Shown here piece by piece: positions 21,471 to 31,802 of a stretch of 64,000 bases of DNA. The stretch covers positions 3,162,001-3,226,000 of the forward strand of contig JASJZH010000003.1 in the NCBI GenBank assembly GCA_037178975.1, in the 5' to 3' direction. Positions within the stretch are counted from its first letter, which is position 1; every line of letters starts with the position of its first letter. A program made the translations under genes and the position numbers. The notes beneath the pieces were generated by a model that worked only from the letters and a program-made list of their open reading frames with translations, was not told the DNA's origin and did no database searches. This stretch comes from Oscheius tipulae. Taxonomy: Eukaryota; Nematoda; Chromadorea; Rhabditida; Rhabditidae.

Positions 21471-22419
21471 TTAGCCCTGTACAGATGAAATTTTTCCCTC
21501 GTAGTCGGCCTTTTTCTGGTCATCTTTTACGAGTCGACCAACTTTAGGATATTTGAACTTGAAGGACGATTCCCATTCGTCGGCAGTTTCCTGAATGGGC
21601 TGATAGTAAATAGAAAGCTGGATGAGCAAACTTTTTCAGAAGCATCGAGATCGGCATGGTCGTCCCATTCATCGCTCACGGCCTTTACGTCCATTTTGGC
21701 AAGAGCACGCGTAGCGTCATGGCCAGCTAAAGTTCCGTAAGCATTTCCAGGCCCGTAAAAGGAACGACCACGTGTTACATCGTAAATCTGAAACGGATAT
21801 TCGAGATTACGTTAGAAAATACTTACAGTTCCATTGAGAGCGAATAGTATGTGTTCATCGTCAACTCCATTGTACTTTTTGAGCTCAGATACAGTCAGAT
21901 CTGTCATGAGCATTAATGGAACAGCCTAAAGAGAAATTTATCTATCAAACAGAGTGTATACCGGTGCTCTCTTTGTATTCGGCGCGCAAACCAGAAGACG
22001 CGCGGGAAAATGAAACTGTGAAAAATGAGTTTTTCAACCAACTACTGATAAACTTTATGAGTGCGTTTTTGAAGTTTTCATCAAAGGACAAAAAGTCTAG
22101 CCCATGCGGGAATCGGACTCGAGTCTCTTTTGATTTATAGTCGATGTGCTCCGACAGATAATGAGCCATAGGGGCAAAGGCTTTCCTTGAGATACTAGAA
22201 CTGAGTTCAGCCCGATCACGGGAATAGTTAGCCAGCATACGCTGACATTAAACACTATTGAACGAACAAAAACTGGTAAAGTTTGAAGAAACAAACCTTG
22301 GGAGCAGGCAGCTCGACTTCTTGGCCTTGTCTTCGCCACCATCTAAAGGCGAGAACGGCCAAAAGAGCAATAAGTAAGACATCCCATGCAGTAACTTCGA
22401 AAACAGATGACAAGTCCAT
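21471..22419 (-). CDS. membrane-associated progesterone receptor component (PGRMC), cytochrome b5-like
   Basis: The N-terminus MDLSSVFEVTAWDVLLIALL forms one membrane anchor, followed by a cytochrome-b5-like heme/steroid-binding domain. Matching blocks are DLTVSELKKYNGVDDEHILF, ALNGTIYDVTRGRSFYGPG (the conserved Tyr region used for heme binding) and AYGTLAGHDATRALA, then an acidic segment and a Lys-rich end, stopping at 21471-21473. PGRMC proteins sit in the ER and other membranes and support P450, sterol and guidance-receptor functions; the C. elegans member is VEM-1. The ATG at 22417-22419 directly follows TTTTCAG, marking a likely trans-splice start. Intron 1 (21926-22296, 371 nt) is unusually long and contains a tRNA-like sequence. 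Second gene of the ALG13-led cluster. Confidence 0.9.
22098..22175 (-). repeat. tRNA-like sequence in PGRMC intron 1
   Basis: On the minus strand GCCCCTATGG, a D-arm GCTC/GAGC, an anticodon-like CTATAAATC and a T-arm-like GAGTCCGATTCCCGC are followed by CATGGGC, which partly pairs with the 5' end. The anticodon and T stems are not cleanly base-paired. I read it as a tRNA pseudogene or tRNA-derived repeat rather than a working tRNA. Part of it aligns with the element in the ced-6 intron at 49.68 kb (GACTC, then GG/AGTYCGAYTCC, then ATGG). Confidence 0.35.
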
Positions 22420-22453
22420 CTGAAAATGTAAAATACTAGTCACTTACACTCTT

Positions 22454-22630
22454 GACGGAGCGACCCCATGCGATTTCCGCAATTTGAATTGTTTGGCTCC
22501 CTTCAAACTCGACTTGTCAACTCTAATCTACGACAATACTTGACAGAAAAGAAAATACTCAAGTATTATCTCAGAACAGAGTTGACATGGGTCGCAGACA
22601 GACATCAAATGTAAATTGTAAAGATGGGAT
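22454..22630. mobile_element. MITE-like palindromic element, copy B (between ALG13 and PGRMC)
   Basis: Bounded by GACGGAGCGACCCCATG on the left and CATGGGTCGCAGACAGAC on the right, which are imperfect inverted repeats. Inner blocks CTTGTCAACTCTAATCTACG and AAGTATTATCTCAGAACAGA are also roughly complementary. The left arm has a stretch of about 50 bp absent from the right arm. It shares its ends and inner blocks with copy A in the TUTase intron. It occupies most of the gap between the ALG13 stop and the PGRMC start. Confidence 0.55.
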
Positions 22631-22707
22631 ACAGCGAGAACACTTTAAAAGATAAAGAGAAGGACGAAACTTCAAGGTGTGCGAAATCTACTAGAGAAAA
22701 AACGTTT

Positions 22708-23244
22708 TTATTCGTGAACAACGCCTAATCGCTTATTAATAAAGTCGGCTACTTTCTTCTGATCTGGTGGGTTAAAAGGAACGAGACTAAACAAATTGGA
22801 GTCTAGCAAGCATTCTGGAAGAGCAAACGGAACGCAATACACAGCGTGTCGTCCTTCAGCAAGGGCTACAGCTAACTCGGCCTGGTGGTTGTTCATAAGT
22901 TTCTCGTTGATGACCACAACGAGTCGTTTCCGCAGCTTCATGCATTCCAAGACGGTGCCAGCTCCAGCGTGCCCAATGACCAAATCGGCAGCATTTAGAT
23001 CTTGCAAGATGCTCGGCTTGTAGCAGTAGTATTTGATAGAGATGCCATTCAATACGGATGTTCCTTCCTCTTCTGTCCGTCCGTGAAACTGCTCGTTTTG
23101 AACTTGTCTCAGATCACTGGCACCAATTTGTAGAAGAATCGAGGTCACGCCAATTTTCTTGAACGATTTTAAGCATTCTGGGCGGAGAACATGGTCAATG
23201 AGGTCGTCGAATCGTGTTGTTCCAACAGTAACAAAGGCTTTCAT
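22708..23244 (-). CDS. ALG13-like UDP-GlcNAc transferase catalytic subunit
   Basis: Single-exon gene of 178 codons starting MKAFVTVGTTRFDDLIDHVL. Key blocks are the N-terminal VTVGTTRFD, ADLVIGHAGAGTVLECM (the glycosyltransferase family 28 C-terminal UDP-GlcNAc site), RLVVVINEKLMNNHQAELA and a C-terminal PFNPPDQKKVADFI. ALG13 pairs with membrane-bound ALG14 on the cytosolic ER face to add the second GlcNAc to dolichol-PP-GlcNAc in N-glycan assembly. The length fits the soluble single-domain form found in yeast and invertebrates. The ATG at 23242-23244 directly follows TTTTACAG, a probable trans-splice acceptor. It leads a same-strand series with PGRMC and two small genes. Confidence 0.93.
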   Translation of the reverse strand: MKAFVTVGTTRFDDLIDHVLRPECLKSFKKIGVTSILLQIGASDLRQVQNEQFHGRTEEEGTSVLNGISIKYYCYKPSILQDLNAADLVIGHAGAGTVLECMKLRKRLVVVINEKLMNNHQAELAVALAEGRHAVYCVPFALPECLLDSNLFSLVPFNPPDQKKVADFINKRLGVVHE

Positions 23245-23718
23245 CTGTAAAAGGAGAATAGCAGAGATTAGATGTGCGTATGTAATGACAAAGACAAAGG
23301 TGCCGTTAGAATAGTGGACAAGACCAGCAAGACAACGCAGCACGAGACAGGTTCAAAGTAAAAAAAAAAAAACAGGGCCCGACTTATAAGAGAATTGTCT
23401 GTGCCTTGTGCCGACGAGCGCAATAACACAAAAACCACGCGGCGTTCATCATTTTGTGACAAGCACGCACAGCACAAATAGATGTCTCGAACAAAGCACA
23501 GCAGTTTTCAACGCAAAAAATAATCATAGCGAGCCGAAAATCGAGTCTACAAGCATGGAAAAGTGTTCCGCCATTTCAGTGAAGCGAAGAGTCCCCTAGC
23601 CATTTTTGAAGAAACGTAAACGATGGAGACATGGCCACGTAGTTATAACAACATTCAACTGTATGAAAGAAGTTTACTAAAACACAAGAATGACCGGATA
23701 AATAAAGTTACAAGAGGA

Positions 23719-24795
23719 TTAAATGAAAAGTTGAGCGAGGGAGTTCGTAGTACTATTCAGTGTATTTCGCGTTTTATGCCAGTAGGAGTCATTGATAGTG
23801 AATCCGTCGATAAGGTTGCCGAAGTCCTTCGACTTCATCGGGGTGAAGGTTTTGCGGCTGTCTGCGTACCTGAATCAGATACTGAAACTATAAAAAAAGG
23901 TCAACGTACTTAAACATAAGCTTTACTTGAGATACGTCGGGTTTGGCCGGTCCCACCCCGTAAATTCTCTCTACTGCTCCCGATTCCTGTTTCCAGGAAT
24001 ATAAACCGCGGAACTGGAGCTTCTCGTCGCGAAAAAGAACAATGAAATGCTTGACGGTGCTGAGTTCTATGGCTTTCTTCACCTTAAAACCTTTGAAAGG
24101 GGGCTCACTTAGAATGCGAACCTTTTCTAGCTTGTCCTTGTCCACGGCGTTGGGGAAGATAGAGTACTGCAGTGATCGGAGGATTCTATCCCGATTAGTG
24201 AACGAGGAATTCCTGCCAGTCACTTTTTGAGCTAGAACAAGATGTGAGTAAAACGCTCATAGGTACCTGGCTGACGAAGACTAGGAACTTCCGGTACTGT
24301 ATAGGATGGCTTGATGATGATCTTTTTTGCCGCGGCAGAGTTTGCGTTTCCTACATTGGTCCTTGGCGCCGGGGGCTTCTTCAAAAGGGCACTCAGCGGA
24401 GTAGGATGCTTCAGCTGACCGGATACGTTTAATTTCGGTGGAGTTGCAGCAAAACAGTCTAAAGGTAACAAGTATTAAAAAAGAGCTACCTAGTTTATTT
24501 ACCTTTAGCTGGTATATCGAACGCGACGGGCTTCTTAGGCTTCTCCACGTCTTCTATCTGGTTTTTCTTTTCTACGTAAAGTGTCAAACGAGAAAAAAGA
24601 AAAACACTTACTGGTCGCAGCTCTTATCTTAACCTGCTCCTTTTCCATCTTTCGTCTAGCCACAAAGTTAGACATCACTTCCATTCGGCTCTTCATGTCA
24701 TGGAGCTTCTTCGCATCCGGAGAGAGAGGTACCTCCAGGCTCATGATTTCTTCGAAGGCACGTCGTTCGCGCTCCTCTTCTTCGTAGTCTTGCAT
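23719..24795 (-). CDS. short CKK-domain protein (CAMSAP/patronin type)
   Basis: Five or so exons code for roughly 310 residues. The N-terminal part is a charged helix (DYEEEERERRAFEEIM, about 24.7-24.79 kb), followed by a Lys/Pro-rich linker (24.25-24.6 kb). The C-terminal CKK domain binds microtubules: RDRILRSLQYSIFPNAVDK, KHFIVLFRDEKLQFRGLYSW, IYGVGPAKPD, then after a 43-nt intron ADSRKTFTPMKSKDFGNLID and FTINDSYWHK, ending at 23719-23721. CAMSAP and patronin proteins cap microtubule minus ends and are usually over 1000 residues with an N-terminal calponin-homology domain. None is visible between this gene and the next gene upstream. The ATG at 24793-24795 stands four bases after TTTCAG, so it is probably a true trans-spliced start. 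An undetected upstream exon remains possible. Confidence 0.85.
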
Positions 24796-25318
24796 GGCTC
24801 TGAAAGTTGTTAAATGGGAACGAACATTAACGGAGAGAAAGGAAAAGAAGAATTCCGGTAGAGGCTCCTTTTGGGAAAAACGACTTTTCCCGCCAAATAC
24901 CACCAAAAACGGATTACAATAAAATGCGTCTCGCAAATATCCATACTTTCAAATCCAACAGCGACTGCTCATTCTATGGTGCTATTCTAATACATCTTCC
25001 CCAACTCTGTCTATCGAACCTCTCGTTAAAAACAAAAAGCACAATTAGAAGAATGTTTATACCAAAACGGCAACACTATTTATATACATGATACCCGTAG
25101 TAAACTTGGGCGCAACCAGGACAGCGAGTCTTTTAGACCGTAAAGCATAGTAGGGATAGGGATTGGGTAGATTTTGTTAGTGGGGGAGAAAATATAGCGT
25201 TAAAGACATTTACACGACATCTGAGCAAAATCGGACTAAAACTGGCAAAAGTTATGAAAATATAAGGAGTAGATGAAAAGCATGAGTTAACAAAACAAGG
25301 GGAGATCATACTTTCCCA

Positions 25319-27178
25319 TTAGGCACGTACGGAGCCACGGTATGTTTCCCTCTTCTTTGCTGCCGAATCTGAATATGCCCCGTTAGTGAAATTTGGACTT
25401 GGAATTACCCGGAATAACCACATTAGTACTAGAGCGACCACTGCTATCGCTCCAATAACCAGTATGAGCTTCGCCAAGGTGTAGGCCCACCATTCCGTGT
25501 TGATAAGCTCGGATCGGATCAGTTCCAAGTTCTCGGAATCAATTTCCACATCCTCGTAGACACAGATAACTGGCATGATTGTGGATTTCATCTGGGTCAG
25601 ATCGACCGGGAACTTGAGTCCTTCTCCTTTGCCTTTCCACATTTCAATATTCACTTGAGAACGGCGTTTGGCTCGCAGCAGAGTTCCTGTTCTCTGAAAA
25701 CAACTAGTATTTTTTCAAATGAAAACAACAAACGGGTTCAACGTCGATGGTTATGGAATCGCGCTCTCTGTCCGGCTCATCGAGACCCTTGATTGTATTC
25801 CGAACTTCGTTATCGGCAAAGAGGAAATTTGGCATGGAGATCATGACGGGAGGCTGGCCACGTAGACACTGGGAAATATCAATCATGCCGTTCGGCCAGC
25901 ATCCGGTGTCGTTTTGGGAATCGAAGAACAACTTGTCCGTTGGGTTGCAGAAGCCCTTGTTGTAATCTTCACTATAATCGAGCACTTTGGACGGCATGAT
26001 AAACCGATAAGCGGGGATTCCATTTACCACGACCTCTTTGTCGAATTCGAGCCACACCGAGCTGAACGGTTATATTGAAAACATGAAAACCGACGCTTAC
26101 CGGCAGAGTTGTGTGACAAACACGTGCAGCTTTTCGTCTTTTTTGATGAATGGATGGAGAAGAGATCCATCTGTCCCTTGAATTTTGCGGGACTCCTTAG
26201 TTGACCACCACGAATCTTCTAACTGCGCGTTGCCATTCCACGAGACAATCTTTCCCAAATCCGCTGGATTATTCGAACCATCCTCGATCTCAAAGACACC
26301 GTCTTCGGTATTGTTTTTCTGAAACGAAGCAATAAAATATTGTACGAGAAATATGTTACTTCGTAGAAGAGGCCAATGCGATCAGGAAGATCGAGGATCG
26401 AGTCGCAGACAAAGTTCATAAAAGGGATTTCGCAGACCTGAAAATGATATTCATTCGAGTCCTTCAAAAATCGTACTTTATCGAGGAATGGATCCTTGTA
26501 TCCTTCAAAAAGAAGTTCACCAACTTCAACTTCCAAAAAGGCTGTTTGTGATAGAAGAGTAGTAGCAGCGGCACGCATATTCGCCTGGTTGGCAGCTTCA
26601 ATAAACTTCTGGAACCAGTATTTCACACAAATCTCCAAGTGTTGATCAAACCTGATAGATCAAGTTAGGAACCCAAACGCGATTGCCAAGAATGCAAGTA
26701 TCACACGAGGCTGTATCATTGAAGAAGTATGACTGGAAGCGATTGTACTTCACGCGGCCATTCTGTGCGGAAATCAACTGAAAACATAGATTTTTAGAGA
26801 CAAAAATGAATTGTACCTTGTGCTCCATTTTCTTGTCAAAGACGTAAGGACCGGACTGCGTGACTTCTGGAACAGCACCGGCCATGAATTCGTCGGGATT
26901 TTTAACGGAATAGACGTAGATATTGAATGTCTGCCGATATGTGGGATGAAGCCATTTGTCCATCAACCGACTGCCTTCTACCAGCTTGGCATTCTGCAGA
27001 GTTATTACTGGAGGTATTTTGAACCGTAACGAACCTCTAGAATACCGGAATGAACCACCTTCGGGATAATAAAGAAATACAGCGCTGTTCCAACTAACAA
27101 TGATAGTGCAATAGATAGAAGAACGGCTAGCAGTAACCGCTTTTTCCAGGGTTTTGGAGACTCCTTTTCTTTAGTCAT
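25319..27178 (-). CDS. CD36/SCARB-family class B scavenger receptor
   Basis: About eight exons with introns near 45 nt. It starts MTKEKESPKPWKKR (ATG 27176-27178, directly after GTTTTAG), then the first transmembrane helix LLLAVLLSIALSLLVGTALY. A large extracellular CD36 domain follows, with family blocks such as SGPYVFDKKMEHK, DTCILGNRVWVP, FLEVEVGELLFEGYKDPF, GFCNPTDKLFF, PVMISMPNFLFAD and IDVEPRTGTLLRAKRRSQVN. A second helix (KLILVIGAIAVVALVLMWLF) and a short tail end at 25319-25321. Family members bind lipids, lipoproteins and apoptotic-cell ligands at the cell surface or in lysosomes. Nematodes have several scav genes; I cannot assign which. The topology and length (about 540 residues) fit the family. 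Confidence 0.92.
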
Positions 27179-27199
27179 CTAAAACAAAGTCATCAGGCT

Positions 27200-30040
27200 G
27201 AAACAAAGAATGAGAAGGCAGTAAAGCAGAAACAAAATGGACAGAGAAGTGGCCTTGGGGGGATAGGTGTAACAGAGAAGGCAACGATCGTTCCAAACAA
27301 TGTTAGAAGTAAAGAGATACAGTCGTTGAAGACGTCAAATGACTTGCAGAGAAGGAAAACATCGCTCAATTAAAGACTTACGTCCAAGAAAACCTGTAGC
27401 CTCTACAGAACGAAGGAAATAGATTACTAGAATTGGGAACAAAACAGGAAAAAGGGAATTGATCAGAAAAAGGAGTTTTCTGCACAGAGATTCAAGAATT
27501 ACCTAATCTTCTAAATTGAAAGTTGGAGACTGGTGATCAGGCTAGTTTTCTGTCTTTTGCTTGGCAGGAAATACAGGAAGAAAACGAATAAAACGTGAGA
27601 TAGATTTTCGCGCCAAAATTCGAAGCTGCGATACAGTACAAACAGGCAGCATCACAAATTCAGTTTTTTTTCTTCAGAAGTACGATGCTATGCAAAACGG
27701 AGGGAAAAAAAAGATCTAAAGCTCGAATACCTAAGAAGAACCTGTAAAGAAGGAAGAAGCAACAACCTGGACTCCGCCCCCTGAGGTCTGTCTTTTTAAC
27801 CGCAATAAATGCACTAGACATCATGTTTGTTTTCTTTGGAAGGGATCATAAGGGCGTAAATTGTTGTGTCCATCTAAGTGCGAACCAAAACAGTGACAAA
27901 ATGGAGAGGCTGAAGGAAAAAGTGCCGTCAGATGATAACACATCACATCATTTCTAATCAGAGTACAGGAATGAGAAAAAGAGCGAATCGGTTTCCCAAA
28001 GTACCTAATCTCGGCGTTCAAAGTCGACCGCCACGGTTCAAGGACTCGCTTCCCAATGACAATAGTCAGTTCACAGCCCGACAGACCTCGTTTCCTCAAC
28101 TTTATAAGCCGATTTTTCGAGCGAGAGGAGAGCTTCTAGATCGATAAAAAGGAAAAGATCCTGAGAAGAATGAGAACAGTCTACTTACTGAAGTCATAGG
28201 CAAGTTTTATAACCACTTTACTAGACTAGACAGTTCAAGTAACTGGTACTTGGTTTCGGACAGACTGACCCATAATTGACAACTTATGAAATGTAATAAG
28301 TACTTGGGGTAGGGAACCAGTTTGACTGACAAAGTACGGAATCTCAAGACACGGCAACTTGATTGAGAGCGTGGATTATGACCACAGCAGGGAATGGGAC
28401 GGTTTGCATTCCAAATAAACAAATGTTGTCACCTTGGGCGTGTTTAGAGTGTTCACCGCAGAATGGTTTAAAAGACGTTTCGTTCGTCTAACAAAGCCCC
28501 CCCCCCCCCCATTCTTGCCTGATTTTCATCGAAGACCCGAATTGTGGGAGAGAAAGGGACCGGTCGCCAAGTTCAAGTGTCTTACTTGAGGAATTCGTCA
28601 AGAGAGACGAAAAACAGATTGGGCAATTCCTGACAAAGGAAAAGTACGGGGTATCAATTAGGATGAGTGTGGAGAGTGATAGCGAAGAGGGGAATGTTGT
28701 GATGAAGACAGCAGGGACCGACGAGGCGACCGGTTTAGACGCGCGACCCCGAAGAGTTACATGAACAAGACACACTTTTTAAAATCATTTCTAGTTAATC
28801 GCATTTAGAAACGTTCGGGGCTTGTACCAACCCAGAGCTACTATCTCAAACATGAGCATTTGTTAGTCTCCCGATGTTCTAGAAAGTTGTGGTCATAGAA
28901 CAGATCCAAGATTGAAGGCTGAATAACGTCAACAGCTAGACACAAAGCATAGAAGGTGTTTCGTCACGGCAGTGAAACATTTAGAGTTGTCGACAGTTGC
29001 GCAGATGCCATAAAACACCAACGTGAAGTCATCCGGAAAAGTCTCTGAGTCGCCTCTCAAACAATCGAAGGCTTAAGGTCAATCCGTCTAGAACACGTGG
29101 TAGTCAGAGATTCAGAGCGGAATGGCCATTTGGGGAAGATAGAAGGAAAAGATAATAATTAATAGATTCGATTATAATGCTGTAAACGAGGAGAGAGAGG
29201 ACGAGGCTACGCTCTAGTAACCGCATTGGCCTGGTTGACCCCCGACTGACTAACTGAAACTTTCTCTGTTGTTGCAGAAAGACAAGGGATCGAAAACGAC
29301 AGTTCTGCGCTCTGATGCTGTAATCATTTGTTTTCTTACCCAAAAGGTCGTCTTGGCGGGTTTCCTCTGGCCGAAAAAGTGGGGGAAACCGCCCTGACCA
29401 TCCTTTGATGAGACTGTTTGTTAAAATGAGAGGGTTGGTGGTAGATTTGCATACTGAGAAAGGTATGTGTATACGACAACAAGGATTTATGAGCCGTAGT
29501 AGACCGGTTTACTTTCTATTGGCGGGGAAAGTGACAAGGTCGGGACATTCTCAAAACTATATGTTAACAGGAAAATAGGCGTGGCACTGAAATTAACGAC
29601 TCTTGCCTTTCTATAAGGGAAAATAAGGGATATCCGAAGTCAATGTCTACAGTAACCATAAGCCTATTATCCTTCGTCAAGAGTTTACTCCAATTTACAA
29701 AGTTTGGATAGGCTGACAAGTCGAACTGTCTCAGCTTCAACCTTAGGGGGAGTAAAAAGCGAAAGATAAACTCTTGCAATTGTAACATATAAGGTTTGCT
29801 TCGACTTTTGACGTTTGAAATGCCGTTCTGGAGCAGGGTTTTGATTAGCAGGATACTGTATTTTTTCTCGCGGGACCCGCAGCATCAATCCTTTAACATT
29901 TGACATCGAATTTCAGCTGATTTTTCTGTGTATTTGTTTTCTTATTAGCCTTTTTTGTTGTCATTTGCTATTTTGAAAAACCGTTAAAAAAAAAAGTGGG
30001 AAAATTGATGAAAAAAACAGAAATTGCGAGAATACACTGC
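27200..30040. other. 2.8 kb with no supported gene
   Basis: Upstream of the scavenger receptor. Short open frames on both strands lack splice support and recognisable protein. A run of 13-14 C at about 28.50-28.51 kb is the longest homopolymer in the window and a likely assembly soft spot. The stretch probably holds the receptor promoter and spacer DNA. It ends in the left arm of the inverted repeat described below. Confidence 0.4.
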
Positions 30041-30118
30041 TAAATGTTAAAGGACTGGACCGGCGGGTCCCGCGAGGAGAAATTCTGCAGTATGCCGCCA
30101 GTCAGCCCCGTTCCTGAA
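29825..30118. repeat. inverted repeat with arms of about 77 bp
   Basis: The left arm 29825-29901 and right arm 30042-30118 are imperfect reverse complements. They share CTCGCGGGACCCGC and TCCTTTAACATTT, plus matching flanks around GGATACTG/GCATACTGCAG, with a spacer of about 140 bp that includes an A-run. The right arm overlaps a minus-strand open frame. It could be a foldback transposon or a partial inverted duplication of the neighbouring gene end. Confidence 0.6.
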
Positions 30119-30319
30119 CAGACTATTTTTGCGCGGTTTCCTACGACATTCAAATTTGTTATTGTCGTTGTAGCCTGTTGTTGGCCTACCATTTCGCTCT
30201 TCGTGGTGATTACTTGTATACGTACCATCTTTGGCTTTGGCTTAGTGTTGATCACAGGAGGCTGCGCTGCTTCCAACAGTTTCCTCCACAGCTTGGTTAT
30301 CCCCTATGTCTCTTGACAT
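30047..30319 (-). CDS. possible small gene overlapping the inverted repeat
   Basis: The minus strand is open from 30319 (ATG, MSRDIGDNQAVEETVGSSAA) for about 65 nt. After a possible 27-nt intron or frame change it is open again to a stop at 30047-30049 (for example NLNVVGNRAKIVCSGTGL in one frame). Two frames are open over the second half, so the coding frame is not decided. It would be divergent from the coiled-coil gene that starts at 30509. No family recognised. It may be a chance open region created by the repeat. Confidence 0.22.
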
Positions 30320-30508
30320 GAAATGACTTGTCAGCTTGTTAGTGTTGACCTGCAATTGTGCGGACACCATGACACACAGACGGATGGACACCATTGCGCT
30401 TTAGTAAAGAAAGATTTAGTTTGTCTAGAAAAGTCTTCCGTTCCTGTTAATGTTTCCTTACCCCACTCTATTTCTTCCGATCTAATCATTATTGCGTTCC
30501 AGGCAGTC

Positions 30509-31594
30509 ATGAATCAGACCTCTCGAAATCAGACCAGTCGAAAGTAAGTTCTTATCACAGAAGCTGCGCTGCTTCCAGTAGGCATAATTACGGAATTTTA
30601 GGAGGGCAGCAACTCATGATCAGGCGGATGAAACCAGGAATATTTACGACTCTCCAGCCGGCGATGACTTCTTAACTGATTCTGTATGTTACCTGTTTTC
30701 TTTGCAAATTCATTGGTTTTGAGCCGCATAAAGTACCCAACAATCGGGTCGCAATTCATCATCGTTTCTATACCAGATGGAACCAGGATATTGACAATGT
30801 CACGCTGTCTGTCGATGACTATTCAAGTATTTCTCCATACATGCCAAAGCTCACTTGGAGGGACGAAAAGGATTCGAACTTCGCTTGGAAATGGAAAAGA
30901 TATTTCATGGATGCCAGAGATAAAGCCAGTGACTTCGAAGCCTCATCTTCCGAAAAGGCTCTTCACCTCGACTCAACTCTTCGAAAAGCCCTATGCTACG
31001 GCGACTACATGGCGGAACTCTACGATCAAATGACACAAAAGCAAGAAGAGAGCGGACGTCGCATTGCGGAACTAGAAGCCGAAAATAGACAGCTGAAGGT
31101 GAGTTTTTTCCTACAATTTTACTAGAACTGGTTGATTACAGAGAGAACGACAATCGATGCATGAGCGCCTTCGTGAATACGAAGAAAATATCGAGCAGAT
31201 GATGTTGAAGGAGGAAGAGATGCGTAGAAGCAAGATTCTGGAGAAAAGCAGAATTCGTCCAAAACAGAAACCGATTGACAAGGTATATCACTCGCTGACA
31301 TTTCCAACCCAATTTTTTTTCCGATCCATGACATGCATGAAGGAGGAACGAGTCCCAGTGTTGCTGAACTTAGAAAACATTTCCTTGATCAAGGCGAGCC
31401 CCAGCTGAGACCTCCGAAACCACCCGGAGTTCCTCTTCACGATGAATCCAGACGACCTCGAGAGATTGATCCGCAGAGATTCAAATATGTTCGCAGGTTT
31501 TACCTGTTCTCTTGTCTGAAACATCATTGATTTTAGGTCGAAGTCTGTTTCTCGTCCCGTCGGAATCCTGAAGAAATCAAACGGCAATATTTGA
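30509..31594 (+). CDS. unknown coiled-coil protein
   Basis: Six or so exons starting MNQTSRNQTSRK (ATG 30509, six bases after an acceptor-like GTTCCAG). A middle block has Trp-rich sequence (KLTWRDEKDSNFAWKWKRYF). A long charged helix (ESGRRIAELEAENRQLKRER and MHERLREYEENIEQMMLKEE) forms a coiled coil. A Pro-rich stretch (QLRPPKPPGVPLHDESRRPR) comes near the end and the stop is at 31592-31594. The phase does not close across the intron that begins at 31283: the next clearly coding segment, around 31340, needs a different phase from the exon before it. So one boundary is wrong, a donor is non-canonical, or one base is missing. The capping enzyme gene starts 208 bp downstream on the same strand. 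Function unknown. Confidence 0.6.
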
Positions 31595-31802
31595 ACGACA
31601 ACACAATTTACCTATGTTTGCAGCCACTTACTTTTTGTAATTCTCCTTCTTATAAATACTTATTCGCTCTGAAGTAATGTGTTTCAACTACCTTCTCCTC
31701 AGATACGTTTCAAAAACGTGCCATACCATAATTTTGTTTCAAAATGAGGCTGTTAGCCTCAAAAGTCATCTTCAAATTCACAATAATGCGTTTTTGCCTG
31801 CT

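Noticed and set aside
23623-23913. Plus-strand 96-codon open frame (starts METWPRSYNNIQ) that looked like a real small gene
   Set aside because: It is antisense to the last exon of the CKK-domain gene. Once the 43-nt intron there is placed correctly, the minus strand gives the conserved CKK C-terminus (FTINDSYWHK), which explains the open frame as a shadow.
28497-28510. Run of C residues as a possible functional element
   Set aside because: A single homopolymer in otherwise unremarkable intergenic DNA; more likely a length-variable tract or assembly weak point.
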